A stretch of 64,000 nucleotides of DNA from Roseateles_B sp041912595 (lineage in GTDB: Bacteria > Pseudomonadota > Gammaproteobacteria > Burkholderiales > Burkholderiaceae_C). The notes beneath the pieces were generated by a model. That model was not told the origin of the DNA, did no database searches, and saw nothing but the letters and a program-made list of their open reading frames with translations. Below, piece after piece: positions 23,254 through 32,438 of the stretch (positions are counted from its first letter, which is position 1; each line of letters starts with the position of its first letter). The position numbers were made by a program, and so were the translations under genes. Location of the stretch: assembly GCA_041912595.1 (NCBI GenBank), contig JAYRMR010000002.1:1-64000 (forward strand), given 5' to 3'.

Positions 23254-26133
23254 TTGAAACTCACCCAAATTAGCTTCGCCGTTGCGGCCACCATCGCCGC
23301 AATCGCCCTGCCCGCCAGTGCCCAGCAACAGCTGGAGCGCGTTGAAGTCACCGGCAGCCGCATCCTGTCGCCGAACGCAGAGTCGCCCGCGCCCATCCAG
23401 GTGATGACCGCCAAGGACATCGCCGCCTCCGGCGTGGCCAACATCCAGGACCTGCTGACCAAGAACCCGGCCATCGGCACGCCCGCGCTGAGCCGCACGA
23501 ACTCCAACTTCCTGACGTCCGGCGGCGGCGTGGCCACCATCGACCTGCGCAACCTGGGTTCCAACCGGACCCTGGTGCTGGTGAATGGCCGCCGTTATGT
23601 GTCGGGCGTCCCCGGCGACACCGCCGTTGACCTGAACACCATCCCGACCGACTTCATCGAGCGCGTGGAACTGCTGACCGGCGGTGCCTCCTCGACCTAC
23701 GGCTCCGACGCCGTGGCCGGTGTGGTCAACATCATCCTGAAGCGCAACTTCAACGGCCTGACGCTCGACGCGCAAGCCGGTCAGAGCTCCAAGAGCGACG
23801 ACAAGAAGAAGAAGTTCAGCGCGACCTGGGGCACGAGCACCGACAAGGACAGCCTGATGGCCCACATCGGCTTCACCCGCCAGGGTGAGGTCCGCTCGGC
23901 CAACCGCGACGGCAGCGGCGTGGACAACAACTCGCTGGTCGCCGGTGGCCGTTCCAACAAGGCCGAAGACCTGTACCGCACCTACCTCGGCTTCTCGGGC
24001 TACGCCCCGGCCGGCCACTTCTTCGCCGGTGACGAGGACTTCACCTACGACGCCAACGGCAAGCAGATCGCCTGGTCGCAGAACGGCCCGAAGGGTGACG
24101 GCGTCGGCGCCACCGGTTTCAACCGCAGCGCCTTCCGCCGCATCGCCGTCCCCGTGGACCGCCTGCTGCTGGCCAGCAAGGGCGAGCACCAGATCGCCGA
24201 CGGCCACACCGCCTTCTTCGAAGCCACCTACGCTTCGACCAAGTCCTCGACCAACATCGAGCCGTTCCCGCTCGACACCAGCAACATCTACCCGGATTCC
24301 GGCGGCGAAGTGCCCGTGTCGTTCAACGTGAACGGCACGATGGTGCGCAACCCCCTGGTGCCCGCCAACGTCACCAGCGACACCTACTTCTTCACGAAGC
24401 GCATGAGCGACTTCGGCCCCCGTCACCAGGACGTCGAGCGCGACACCATGCGCGTGCTGGCTGGCGTGAAGGGCGACCTGACCAAGGTCTGGAGCTATGA
24501 GGCCTACGCAGGCTACGGCTTCACCAAGGAAGCCCAGACCGGCACTGGCCAGGTCAACGTGCTGAACTTCCGCAACGCGCTGGAAGTGATCCCCGACGGC
24601 AAGGGCGGCGCCATGTGCCTGGACGCGAACGCTCGCGCCCAAGGCTGCGTGCCCGCCAATGTGTGGGGCATCGGCACGATGAGCGACGCCGCCATCAAGT
24701 ACATCCAGGCCCCCCAGTCGCTGACCACCAAGGTCACGCAGAAGATGGCCGGCGCCTCGGTGAGCGGCGAGCCCTTCGACCTGCCCGCAGGTCCGGTGGG
24801 CGTGGCCGCCGGCGCCGAATGGCGTGAGGAAGGTTCCAGCACCCAGTACGACGCGCTGACGCAAGCCGGCCTGAACGGCGGCAACCAGCTGCCCAACACG
24901 GCTGGCAACTACAACGTCAAGGAAGGTTTCATCGAAACCCGCCTGCCGCTGCTGAAGAACCTGGCCATGGTCAAGTCGCTGGACGCCACCGTCGCGTACC
25001 GCGTGGGTGACTACAGCACCGTGGGCAACACCCGCAGCTGGAACGCCGGCCTGGACTGGGCTGCCAACTCGACCGTGCGCGTGCGCTTCACGCAAGCCCT
25101 GTCGACCCGCGCTCCCAACATCAACGAGCTGTACCAAGGCCGTTCGCAGACCTTCCCGAGCGTCAGCGATCCTTGCCAAGGCGTGAAGCTCACCGACACC
25201 GGCGTGCTGGCCGATCGCTGCAAGGCTGCGCCTGGCGTGATCGACAACATGAAGGCCAACGGTGGCGTGTTCACCCTGACCCAGCCTGACCAGCAAGGCG
25301 TGAGCGGCTTCGACAGCGGCAACTCCGCTCTCGACGCTGAACGCGGCAAGTCCACCACCCTGGGCGTCGTGATCACCCCGAAGAACATCCCCCTGCTGAA
25401 GAACTTCAGCTTCACGGCGGACTACTTCGACATCAAGATCGAGAAGGCCATCAACAACCCGGGTCGCGACTACGCTCTGGACCAGTGCTACAACGGTGGC
25501 GATACTGCATTCTGCAAGTTCATCACCCGTCGCGCCGTGGCCACCAGCGGCGGCAGCGCCGGCGCCCTGACCTTCATCGACCAAGTGCCGGTGAACAGCG
25601 GCGGCCAACAGATCCGTGGTCTGGACCTGACCAGCAGCTACAGCGAGAAGGTCGGCCCCGGCCGCGTGAACGCTCGCCTGTCCTGGACGCACCTGCTGGA
25701 AGCCTGGACGAAGGCCACCGACACCTCCACCGAAGACAGCTCGCTGGGTGAAGTCGGCAACCCGAAGAACAAGTGGACCCTGGGCCTGGGCTACGACCTC
25801 GGCAACTGGAACGTGAGCACCACGACCACCTACATCGGTGACTCGTACCTCGACGACCAGTTCTCGAAGAAGTACCTGACGGACACCACCGGCAAGTACA
25901 CCGGCTTCACGAAGGACACCTTCAAGATCGGCAGCAAGGTCTACATCGATCTGCAGGCTTCCTACAAGATGGGCAAGGCTCAGTTCTACTTCGGTATCGA
26001 CAACGTGGCCGACACCAAGGCTCCCCCGATCGTCTCGGGTCTGCCTGGCAACACCACCGGCACCCAGACCAACGCCAGCGTGTACGACCCGATCGGCCGT
26101 CGCTACTACGTCGGCGTGCGCTACTCGATGTAA
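23254..26133 (+). CDS. TonB-dependent outer-membrane receptor
   Basis: Large outer-membrane transporter, 959 aa. The start is a TTG at 23254 with a strong GGAGGA 7 nt upstream (23241-23246), giving the signal peptide MKLTQISFAVAATIAAIALP ending ASAQ. Next come a TonB-box-like LERVEVTGSRI, a plug domain (IQVMTAKDIAASGVANIQDL, TLVLVNGRRYV, IERVELLTGGASSTYGSDAV, AGVVNIILKRNFNG) and a 22-strand-type barrel ending RRYYVGVRYSM. This subfamily, with an ITGSRI/VTGSRI start, often imports peptides or sugars rather than classical siderophores; the substrate here is unknown. No ExbB/TonB gene is adjacent. A double terminator follows, so it appears to be a single-gene unit. Confidence 0.93.
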   Translation: MKLTQISFAVAATIAAIALPASAQQQLERVEVTGSRILSPNAESPAPIQVMTAKDIAASGVANIQDLLTKNPAIGTPALSRTNSNFLTSGGGVATIDLRNLGSNRTLVLVNGRRYVSGVPGDTAVDLNTIPTDFIERVELLTGGASSTYGSDAVAGVVNIILKRNFNGLTLDAQAGQSSKSDDKKKKFSATWGTSTDKDSLMAHIGFTRQGEVRSANRDGSGVDNNSLVAGGRSNKAEDLYRTYLGFSGYAPAGHFFAGDEDFTYDANGKQIAWSQNGPKGDGVGATGFNRSAFRRIAVPVDRLLLASKGEHQIADGHTAFFEATYASTKSSTNIEPFPLDTSNIYPDSGGEVPVSFNVNGTMVRNPLVPANVTSDTYFFTKRMSDFGPRHQDVERDTMRVLAGVKGDLTKVWSYEAYAGYGFTKEAQTGTGQVNVLNFRNALEVIPDGKGGAMCLDANARAQGCVPANVWGIGTMSDAAIKYIQAPQSLTTKVTQKMAGASVSGEPFDLPAGPVGVAAGAEWREEGSSTQYDALTQAGLNGGNQLPNTAGNYNVKEGFIETRLPLLKNLAMVKSLDATVAYRVGDYSTVGNTRSWNAGLDWAANSTVRVRFTQALSTRAPNINELYQGRSQTFPSVSDPCQGVKLTDTGVLADRCKAAPGVIDNMKANGGVFTLTQPDQQGVSGFDSGNSALDAERGKSTTLGVVITPKNIPLLKNFSFTADYFDIKIEKAINNPGRDYALDQCYNGGDTAFCKFITRRAVATSGGSAGALTFIDQVPVNSGGQQIRGLDLTSSYSEKVGPGRVNARLSWTHLLEAWTKATDTSTEDSSLGEVGNPKNKWTLGLGYDLGNWNVSTTTTYIGDSYLDDQFSKKYLTDTTGKYTGFTKDTFKIGSKVYIDLQASYKMGKAQFYFGIDNVADTKAPPIVSGLPGNTTGTQTNASVYDPIGRRYYVGVRYSM

Positions 26134-26148
26134 TCCCCTTCTCGCCTG

Positions 26149-26218
26149 ACCCGGCCCTCGCGGCCGGGTTCACGGTGAAAGGCCAAACCCCGGTTCTCGT
26201 GAGAGGCCGGGGTTTTTT
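26149..26218 (+). terminator. double terminator after the TonB-dependent receptor
   Basis: A first hairpin (ACCCGGCC, 26149-26156, with 26162-26169) is followed by a second (AAACCCCGG, 26185-26193, with 26207-26215) and a run of T to 26218. Confidence 0.85.
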
Positions 26219-26296
26219 CATAGGCGAAAACAGTAGAAGCCTGATGGCCAGCGTCGTGCGGGACTTCCTAGAATCGACGCTCATCCCCTCGACGCC

Positions 26297-27550
26297 ATGA
26301 CCGACTCCCTTGCCGCCGCCCCCTCGGCGGCCCCTTCCGCCCCGGCGCTGCCGGACAGCTGCGACACCCTCATCATCGGCGCCGGCCCCGCCGGCAGCGC
26401 CTGCGCCCGCTGGCTGGCCCAGGCCGGCCACGACGTGCTGCTCGTGGACCAGCACCCGCTTGGCCGCGACAAGACCTGCGGCGACGGCCTGATCCCCGAC
26501 GCGCACCACGCCCTGCAGCGGCTCGGCGTGCTGGACGCCGTGATGGCCCGCGCCGAGCGCGTGAGCCATGTGGGCTGCATCGGCCCGCGCGGCGGGCGCA
26601 TCGACGTCCCCGGCAGCCTGGCCGTGCTGCCGCGCCAGGTGCTGGACGAACTGCTGGCCCGCCATGCCATCGCCGCCGGCGCGCGCTTCGAGCAGGCCCG
26701 CTTCGAGCGGCCGCTGGAGGACGCCGAGGGCCGGGTCTGCGGCGCCGTGCTGCGCCAGGGCGACATGGAACGCGAGGTCCGCGCCCGCTGGGTCATCCTG
26801 GCCACCGGCGCGGTGCCCAAGGCGCTGGCCGCGGCCGGCGTGTGCGAGCGCCACACGCCCAGCGGCGTCGCGCTGCGCGGCTATGTGCTGGCGCCGGCGA
26901 TGGTCGGGCGCATCCGGGCCATGGAGGTGGTCTGGGACCAGTCCGTGCAGCCCGGCTACGGCTGGATCTTCCCGGCGCCCGACGGGCACTTCAACATCGG
27001 CGTGGGCGTCACGGACAGCCACCGCGACCTCGCCGGCAAGGGCCGCAAGAAGGACGTGAACCTGCGCGTCATCTTCGACGCCTTCTGCCAACACTACGCG
27101 CCGGCCGCGGAACTCATGCGCCATGGCCACCTAGTGGGCGAGCTCAAGGGCGCGCCGCTGCGCTGCACGCTCAAGGGCGCCCGCTGGACGCGGCCCGGGC
27201 TGCTCGTCACCGGCGAGGCGGCGGGCAGCACCTACTCCTTCACCGGCGAGGGCATCGGCAAGGCCCTGGAGACCGGCCTCCTCGCCGCCGAGGCCCTGCT
27301 CGCCCACGGCAGCGACGACCGCGCCGCGCGCGGGCACTACGAAACCGCCCTGCACGCCCTGCAGCCGCGCTTCCGCCTCTACGAGCGTGCCAACCGCATC
27401 AACGCCGCCCCGTGGATCGCCGACCTGCTGATCTGGCGCGCCCAGCGCAGCCCGCGCCTGCTGCAGCGCATGGGCGGCGTGCTGAACGAGACCAGCAACC
27501 CGGGCAATCTGCTGAGCCTCAAGGGCATCAGCCGCCTCTTCTTCGAATGA
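26297..27550 (+). CDS. FAD-dependent oxidoreductase, geranylgeranyl-reductase family
   Basis: 417-aa flavoprotein. The N-terminal Rossmann motif TLIIGAGPAGSACARWLA (about residues 24-41) and LLVDQHPLGRDKTCGDGLIP are the hallmark of the geranylgeranyl reductase/digeranylgeranylglycerophospholipid reductase family within the p-hydroxybenzoate hydroxylase fold. The second FAD motif LLVTGEAAGSTYSFTGEGIG is also present. Members reduce polyprenyl chains or act on unknown substrates; in non-photosynthetic betaproteobacteria the substrate is generally unknown. The next gene starts 13 nt later and is likely co-transcribed. Confidence 0.88.
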   Translation: MTDSLAAAPSAAPSAPALPDSCDTLIIGAGPAGSACARWLAQAGHDVLLVDQHPLGRDKTCGDGLIPDAHHALQRLGVLDAVMARAERVSHVGCIGPRGGRIDVPGSLAVLPRQVLDELLARHAIAAGARFEQARFERPLEDAEGRVCGAVLRQGDMEREVRARWVILATGAVPKALAAAGVCERHTPSGVALRGYVLAPAMVGRIRAMEVVWDQSVQPGYGWIFPAPDGHFNIGVGVTDSHRDLAGKGRKKDVNLRVIFDAFCQHYAPAAELMRHGHLVGELKGAPLRCTLKGARWTRPGLLVTGEAAGSTYSFTGEGIGKALETGLLAAEALLAHGSDDRAARGHYETALHALQPRFRLYERANRINAAPWIADLLIWRAQRSPRLLQRMGGVLNETSNPGNLLSLKGISRLFFE

Positions 27551-27563
27551 GCAAGGAACCGCC

Positions 27564-28319
27564 ATGTGCCAGCTCCTGGGCATGAACTGCAATGTGCCGA
27601 CCGACGTGATGTTCAGCTTCACCGGCCTGGCCACCCGCGCCGAGGAGCACAAGGACGGCTTCGGCATCGCCTTCTTCGAGGGCCGCGGCCTGCGCCATTT
27701 CGTGGACCACCACAGCGCGCGGGTCTCGCCGCTGGCCGGCTTCATCCGGCACTACCCGATCCAGAGCGACAACGTCATCGCCCACATCCGCAAGGCCACG
27801 CAGGGTCAGGTCATGCTGGAGAACACCCACCCCTTCGTGCGCGAGCTGTGGGGCCGCTACTGGGTCTTCGCCCACAACGGCAACCTCAAGGACTTCCACC
27901 CGCCCCTGCACGCCGCCTTCCGCCCGGTGGGCGACACCGACAGCGAGCGCGCCTTCTGCTGGCTCATGCAGGAGCTGGCCAAGGCGCACTGCACCGTGCC
28001 CAGCGTCGAGGAGCTGAGCCTCACGCTGGCCGAGCTGATGCCCCGCCTGAACGCCTACGGCACCTTCAACATGCTGCTCTCCAACGGGCAGGCGCTGTGG
28101 GCGCATGGCTCGACGAAGCTGCACTACCTGCTGCGCCAGCACCCCTTCGGCCGCGTGCAGCTGCAGGACGAGGACCTGAGCCTGGATCTCTCGGAGCACA
28201 CCTCGCCGCTGGACCGCGCCGCCATCATCGCCACCGAACCCCTCACGCGTGACGAGCCCTGGGTGGCGTTCCAGCCGGGGGAGCTGAAGGTCTTCGTGGG
28301 CGGCGCGCTGGCCGGCTGA
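27564..28319 (+). CDS. class II glutamine amidotransferase (YafJ-like)
   Basis: 251-aa Ntn-hydrolase. After Met removal the catalytic Cys2 would be exposed (MCQLLGMNC). Family features follow: HKDGFGIAFFEG, IAHIRKATQGQV, the HPFVRELWGRYWVFAHNGNL block that forms the glutaminase pocket, and the late SEHTSPLDRAAIIATEPL. There is no second catalytic domain, as in E. coli YafJ, so the acceptor of the released ammonia is unknown. AAGGAA lies just upstream of the ATG. Confidence 0.92.
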   Translation: MCQLLGMNCNVPTDVMFSFTGLATRAEEHKDGFGIAFFEGRGLRHFVDHHSARVSPLAGFIRHYPIQSDNVIAHIRKATQGQVMLENTHPFVRELWGRYWVFAHNGNLKDFHPPLHAAFRPVGDTDSERAFCWLMQELAKAHCTVPSVEELSLTLAELMPRLNAYGTFNMLLSNGQALWAHGSTKLHYLLRQHPFGRVQLQDEDLSLDLSEHTSPLDRAAIIATEPLTRDEPWVAFQPGELKVFVGGALAG

Positions 28320-28431
28320 ACGGCGGGGCCCGGGTCGCTCCCGACGCCCCCGCCCCTCCATTCGCCCGCGCAGCCCGCCATTCGCCGCATGGCGCCCCGG
28401 CGCCCGCCACCCGACGGGGATACTCGCTTCC

Positions 28432-29589
28432 ATGGCTCAAGACCTCACCGCTTCCCCGGCCCTGTCCTGGCATGCCTCGCTGCGGGCCGATGCCGCACAG
28501 GCCCTCGGCCGCATCCTGCGCAACGAGAACGGCGTCTGCCGCAACTCGCAGTTCGTGAGCGCCGTCTCGGGCTCCTTCTGCGGCGGCCTGGGCATGTTCG
28601 CGGGCATCCTCAAGGACACCGGTCACTGGCCACTGGCGCTGCTGGCCTCCGTCGGCTTCACGGTCGGCTTCCTCAGCCTGATGAGCCTGTCGTGGCTGCG
28701 CCCGCTGTGGTTCTCCGGCAAGCGGGCCGCGGTCCTGAGCGCGCTGGTCGGCGGTGTCGCGGGGCTTCTGGGCATGACGCAGGGCCTGCGCCGTGCGCCC
28801 GTGGACCACGCCGCGCCCTGGCGCGAGCAGCTGGACGGCGCCATCGCCGCGGCCAAGATCGGCATGCCGCTGCCGCTGATGATGGCCTTCGCCCTGCTGC
28901 TCGTCGTGATCCTGACCGCCAGCCAGCGGCGCGAGCAGATGGCGCGCGAGCTGACGCTCGCCCAGAGCCGCGCCGATCAGGAGCAGGCCCGCCGCGAGGC
29001 CAGCGAGGCCCGGCTGCGCCTGCTGCAGGCCCAGATCCAGCCGCACTTCATCTTCAACACGCTGGCCGCCGTACAGCACTGGGTGGACACCGGCGACAGC
29101 CGCGCCAGCCCGCTGCTGCGCCAGCTGAGCACCTTCCTGCGCGGCTCCGCCGAGCTGATGCTGCAGCCCGAGGTGCGCCTGGCCGACGAGCTGCAGCTGG
29201 TGCAGTCCTACCTGGGCGTGATGCAGGCCCGCTGGGGCGAGCGCCTGCGCTACGCCCTGGACATCGATCCGGCCTGCGCCGCCGCGGCCAGCCTGCCGCC
29301 GGGCATCGTGCTGAGCCTCGTCGAGAACGCCCTGGAGCATGGCATCGCGCCCACGCTCGATGGTGCCGAGCTGCAGGTGCGACTGGCGGCGCGCCCGGCG
29401 GGCGGCTGGCAGCTGCTGATCGAGGACAGCGGCGTGGGGCTCACCGAAGGCTGGCAGGAAGGGCTGGGCCTCTCCAACAGCCGCGCCCGGCTGCAGGGCT
29501 TCTTCGGCAGCCGCGCCTCGCTGGACCTCGCCCCGCGCGCAGACGGCCCGGGCACGCGCGTGTGCCTGCAACTGGAGGGCGCGCGATGA
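28432..29589 (+). CDS. LytS/YpdA-type sensor histidine kinase 1
   Basis: 385 aa. About four hydrophobic segments lie between residues 45 and 165 (VSAVSGSFCGGLGMFAG; LLASVGFTVGFLSLMSL; ALVGGVAGLLGM; MPLPLMMAFALLLVVIL). A short coiled coil follows, then the His_kinase domain with its phospho-acceptor motif LQAQIQPHFIFNTLAAVQHW (about residues 197-216) and an ATPase domain with LSLVENALEHGI and GLGLSNSRARL. It overlaps the next kinase gene by 4 nt (ATGA) and is followed by a LytTR regulator. Kinases of this class signal to LytTR regulators; the stimulus is unknown. Confidence 0.92.
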   Translation: MAQDLTASPALSWHASLRADAAQALGRILRNENGVCRNSQFVSAVSGSFCGGLGMFAGILKDTGHWPLALLASVGFTVGFLSLMSLSWLRPLWFSGKRAAVLSALVGGVAGLLGMTQGLRRAPVDHAAPWREQLDGAIAAAKIGMPLPLMMAFALLLVVILTASQRREQMARELTLAQSRADQEQARREASEARLRLLQAQIQPHFIFNTLAAVQHWVDTGDSRASPLLRQLSTFLRGSAELMLQPEVRLADELQLVQSYLGVMQARWGERLRYALDIDPACAAAASLPPGIVLSLVENALEHGIAPTLDGAELQVRLAARPAGGWQLLIEDSGVGLTEGWQEGLGLSNSRARLQGFFGSRASLDLAPRADGPGTRVCLQLEGAR

Positions 29590-30749
29590 GCGCGCACGGG
29601 CTTGGCGCGCGCCTGCGCCAGTTCTGGCACGAGGTGGACTGGCGCGTCGCGCTCATGCTCGGCCCCCGGCACCGCTTCACGCCCGCGCAGTGGACGCGCC
29701 TGGACGCGCTGCCGACCATGTCCGCGAGCATCACGGCGGCCATCTGGCTGAACATCCTCACCTCGGGCGCCTTCTGCGTCTTCGCGATGTGGCAGTTCTT
29801 CTCCGGCACGAGCGCGCCGGGGCTGATCGTCGTGTTCCTGGTCAGCCAGGCCATCGGCATCCTGCAGCTGCTGATGCTGCGCAGCCTCTGGCGGCGCCCG
29901 ACGATGACGCGCCTGTACCTGCTGTTCGGCCTCTACGTCGCCGTGTGGATCGCCGCGGCCGAGGGCCTGCATGCGTGGCATGTGCACGCGGGCACTGCAA
30001 AGGAGCCGGCCCAGTTCATGCTCACCACGCTGATGCTGGGCATGATGATCGGCGCCCTGGCGCTGTGGGTCATGGCCTGCTGGCGCAACGAGTACTGCGC
30101 CCAGTGGCTGCGCGAGCAGGACCGGCAGGCCGAGGCCCTGGAGCTGGCCCGCCGCCTCGCCACCGCGCAGATCCAGCCGCACTTCCTCTTCAACTCGCTC
30201 GCCGCGCTGCAGCACTGGGTGCAGCACAAGGACGACCGCGCCGCGCCGCTGCTGGGCTCGCTCACGGGCTATCTGCGCGCCACGCTGCCGCTCTTCGATC
30301 GCGACCTGCTCAGCGTCGCCGAGGAAGCCGAGGCCGCGCGGCGCTACCTGGAGGTGATGCAGGCCCGCCTCGGCGAGCGCCTGCGCTTCCGCCTGGACAT
30401 CGCCCCCGATGCCGCCCCGGCCCTGCTGCCGCCGGGCGTGCTGCTGACGCTGGTGGAGAACGCCGTCGAGCATGGCGTGCAGCCGCGGATCGACGGCGGC
30501 GAGATCTGCATCCGGGCCCGCCAGGACGCGCAGGGCGGCCTGTGCCTGCAGGTGCTGGACGACGGCGACGGCCCGGTGCCAGGTCTTGACTTCGGCCAGC
30601 CCGCACCCGGCGCCGCACGCCAGGGCGGCCTCGGCCTGCGCAACACGCTGCTGCGCCTGCGCCAGGCCTTCGGCGAGCGCGCGAGCCTGCAGCTGCGCGC
30701 CCTGGAACCGGGCGGATGCGCCGCCGAAGTGCGCATCCAGCCTGCCTGA
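29586..30749 (+). CDS. LytS/YpdA-type sensor histidine kinase 2
   Basis: 387 aa, a paralogue of the preceding kinase with a different membrane domain: four segments between residues about 45 and 165 (ITAAIWLNILTSGAFCVFAM; LIVVFLVSQAIGILQLLML; LYLLFGLYVAVWIAAAEG; LTTLMLGMMIGALALWVMA). The cytoplasmic motif is ATAQIQPHFLFNSLAALQHW (about 192-211), with LTLVENAVEHGV and GLGLRNTLLRLR in the ATPase domain. The ATG at 29586 overlaps the stop of kinase 1. Both kinases look intact, so they may form homo- or heterodimers upstream of the single LytTR regulator. Confidence 0.92.
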   Translation: MSAHGLGARLRQFWHEVDWRVALMLGPRHRFTPAQWTRLDALPTMSASITAAIWLNILTSGAFCVFAMWQFFSGTSAPGLIVVFLVSQAIGILQLLMLRSLWRRPTMTRLYLLFGLYVAVWIAAAEGLHAWHVHAGTAKEPAQFMLTTLMLGMMIGALALWVMACWRNEYCAQWLREQDRQAEALELARRLATAQIQPHFLFNSLAALQHWVQHKDDRAAPLLGSLTGYLRATLPLFDRDLLSVAEEAEAARRYLEVMQARLGERLRFRLDIAPDAAPALLPPGVLLTLVENAVEHGVQPRIDGGEICIRARQDAQGGLCLQVLDDGDGPVPGLDFGQPAPGAARQGGLGLRNTLLRLRQAFGERASLQLRALEPGGCAAEVRIQPA

Positions 30750-30778
30750 ACAAACACGACCGCCAGGAGAGAGGACCC

Positions 30779-31540
30779 ATGAACACGACCATCCGCACCC
30801 TCATCGCCGACGACGAGGAAGGCCCGCGCGAGCAGCTGCGCGCCGCGCTGCAGCGCCTGTGGCCCGAGCTCGACATCGTGGCCGCCAGCCGCCATGGCGT
30901 CGATGCCTGGGACGACTTCCTCGCGCACGAGCCGCAGGTCTGCTTCCTCGACATCAACATGCCCGGCCTCACCGGCATCGAGGTGGCGCGCCGCATGGGC
31001 GCCACCGCCCGCCCGCCGCACGTCGTCTTCGTGACCGCCTATGGTGACCACGCCCTCGCCGCCTTCGATGCCGGCGCGGTCGACTACGTCATGAAGCCCG
31101 TCGAGGACGCCCGCCTCGTCCAGGCCATCGAGCGCCTCAAGGCCCGCCAGCAGCAGCCCGCACCCGATCTGCAGGCCCTGCTCAAGCAGCTCCTGCCCCT
31201 GGCCGCCAGTGCGCCCAAGCCGCGCCTCATCCAGGCCTCGCTCGGCCGCGAGGTGAAGATGATCGACCCGCAGGACGTGATCTATTTCGAGAGCGACAAC
31301 CGCTACACCCGCGTCGTCTACGACGGCGGCGAGGCCCTGATCCGCACGCCGCTCAAGGAGCTGCTCGCCTCCCTCGACGCCGAGCTCTTCTGGCAGGTCC
31401 ACCGCTCCGTGCTCGTCAACAGCCGCTGCATCGCCAGCGCCGTGCGCCTGGACGAGAACACCATGCACCTCACGCTCAAGGGGCGGGACGAGAAGCTGCC
31501 GGTGTCACGCCAGTTCCAGGGCCTGTTCAAGGGGCAGTGA
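30779..31540 (+). CDS. LytTR-family response regulator
   Basis: 253 aa. The receiver domain has the acidic pocket IADDEEG, the phospho-acceptor Asp in VCFLDINMPGLTG (about residue 57), VTAYGDHALAAFDAGAVDYV and the lysine in MKPVED. A C-terminal LytTR DNA-binding domain follows (KMIDPQDVIYFESDNRYTRV, LIRTPLKELLASLD, FWQVHRSVLVNSRCI). GGAGAGAGGA immediately upstream is a strong ribosome-binding site. It completes an operon with the two kinases. Confidence 0.94.
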   Translation: MNTTIRTLIADDEEGPREQLRAALQRLWPELDIVAASRHGVDAWDDFLAHEPQVCFLDINMPGLTGIEVARRMGATARPPHVVFVTAYGDHALAAFDAGAVDYVMKPVEDARLVQAIERLKARQQQPAPDLQALLKQLLPLAASAPKPRLIQASLGREVKMIDPQDVIYFESDNRYTRVVYDGGEALIRTPLKELLASLDAELFWQVHRSVLVNSRCIASAVRLDENTMHLTLKGRDEKLPVSRQFQGLFKGQ

Positions 31541-31737
31541 GGGCGAGGGCCTGCCAAGCGCGGGCATGAACGCAGTTCGCACGGAACCTGTCAGGGATGA
31601 CAGGGGCCGCCGGCAGGGGGCCTCCGCTTGGAACATTAGGATGGCGACCCGCCCTGTGGCCGGAGGGCCGCGGGGGTCTCATCGACAGACCAAGATTGTC
31701 ATGAAACTTGCCGTGCCTTGACTTGAGCTTCAGCCTC

Positions 31738-32403
31738 ATGGGCGCCACCGCTGACGCTTCTGAATCGGGAGCGACGAGCCCCTTCCCCGGTCTTCCTTAC
31801 GCGACACAGCGCGTCTTCAAGCCTGGTGCACGTGACAAGGCGACACGCCCATCCGGAGGCCGCAACGCCTTGCGATACAACCCCATCTGCACAAGTAGCG
31901 ACTTGCCTTGCAATGGAGAACCCAGCGATGACTACAACAACACCGGGGGCTGGGAGCTGGTGCTGGATACTGTCGTTCAACTCGAGTGCGTCGAGCTCTT
32001 CGTGCTATCGAACAAGGAGAACACCGTCTGCGTGGGCCTTGCCTGCCGGGAGCATCTCGAGGACCTCAAGACCCTCTACGAGAACTCGAGCGGCCCGGTG
32101 AAGACCGCTCTTTGGGGTCTGATTCGGGACCCAAAGCACTTGGAGCCGTGCGTTCCGCTGGGTCGGAACCTGGTGCCACCCTACAGCAGCCTGGACAGCG
32201 AAACTGCGGTAGCAGGCATCGCCAAGTCATTCTTCTTGAACAGTGGCATCCAGACAGTTGTCGGTGACCAGTTCGATACCCGCCAAGCCAATGGCGTTGT
32301 CGTCCGATACAAAGTCACCCTGATCAGCTACGCATATGGCATCGGGAATGTGTCGTTTGTGGGCTCCGTACCCGTGGGAGATGCCAGTAGCAAGTGCCGT
32401 TGA
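31738..32403 (+). CDS. hypothetical protein
   Basis: About 221 aa if the ATG at 31738 is used; a TTG at 31708 is an alternative. It has no signal peptide, membrane helix or known motif. The middle part has well-mixed hydrophobic and charged residues (WELVLDTVVQLECVELFVLS, VCVGLACREHLEDLKTLYE), and the C-terminus is beta-rich (VVVRYKVTLISYAYGIGNVS), so a folded domain is plausible. GC content is visibly lower than in flanking genes, and the ribosome-binding site is poor, which leaves some doubt about the start. It lies at the left end of the accessory stretch at 31.7-37.5 kb. Confidence 0.55.
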   Translation: MGATADASESGATSPFPGLPYATQRVFKPGARDKATRPSGGRNALRYNPICTSSDLPCNGEPSDDYNNTGGWELVLDTVVQLECVELFVLSNKENTVCVGLACREHLEDLKTLYENSSGPVKTALWGLIRDPKHLEPCVPLGRNLVPPYSSLDSETAVAGIAKSFFLNSGIQTVVGDQFDTRQANGVVVRYKVTLISYAYGIGNVSFVGSVPVGDASSKCR

Positions 32404-32438
32404 CGTAGCCCCTGTGCCCTAAGCCTCCACACCACCAC

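Noticed and set aside
29618..29640. TGGCACG sequence as another sigma-54 promoter
   Set aside because: It lies inside the coding region of the second LytS-type kinase and lacks a correctly spaced TTGC element.
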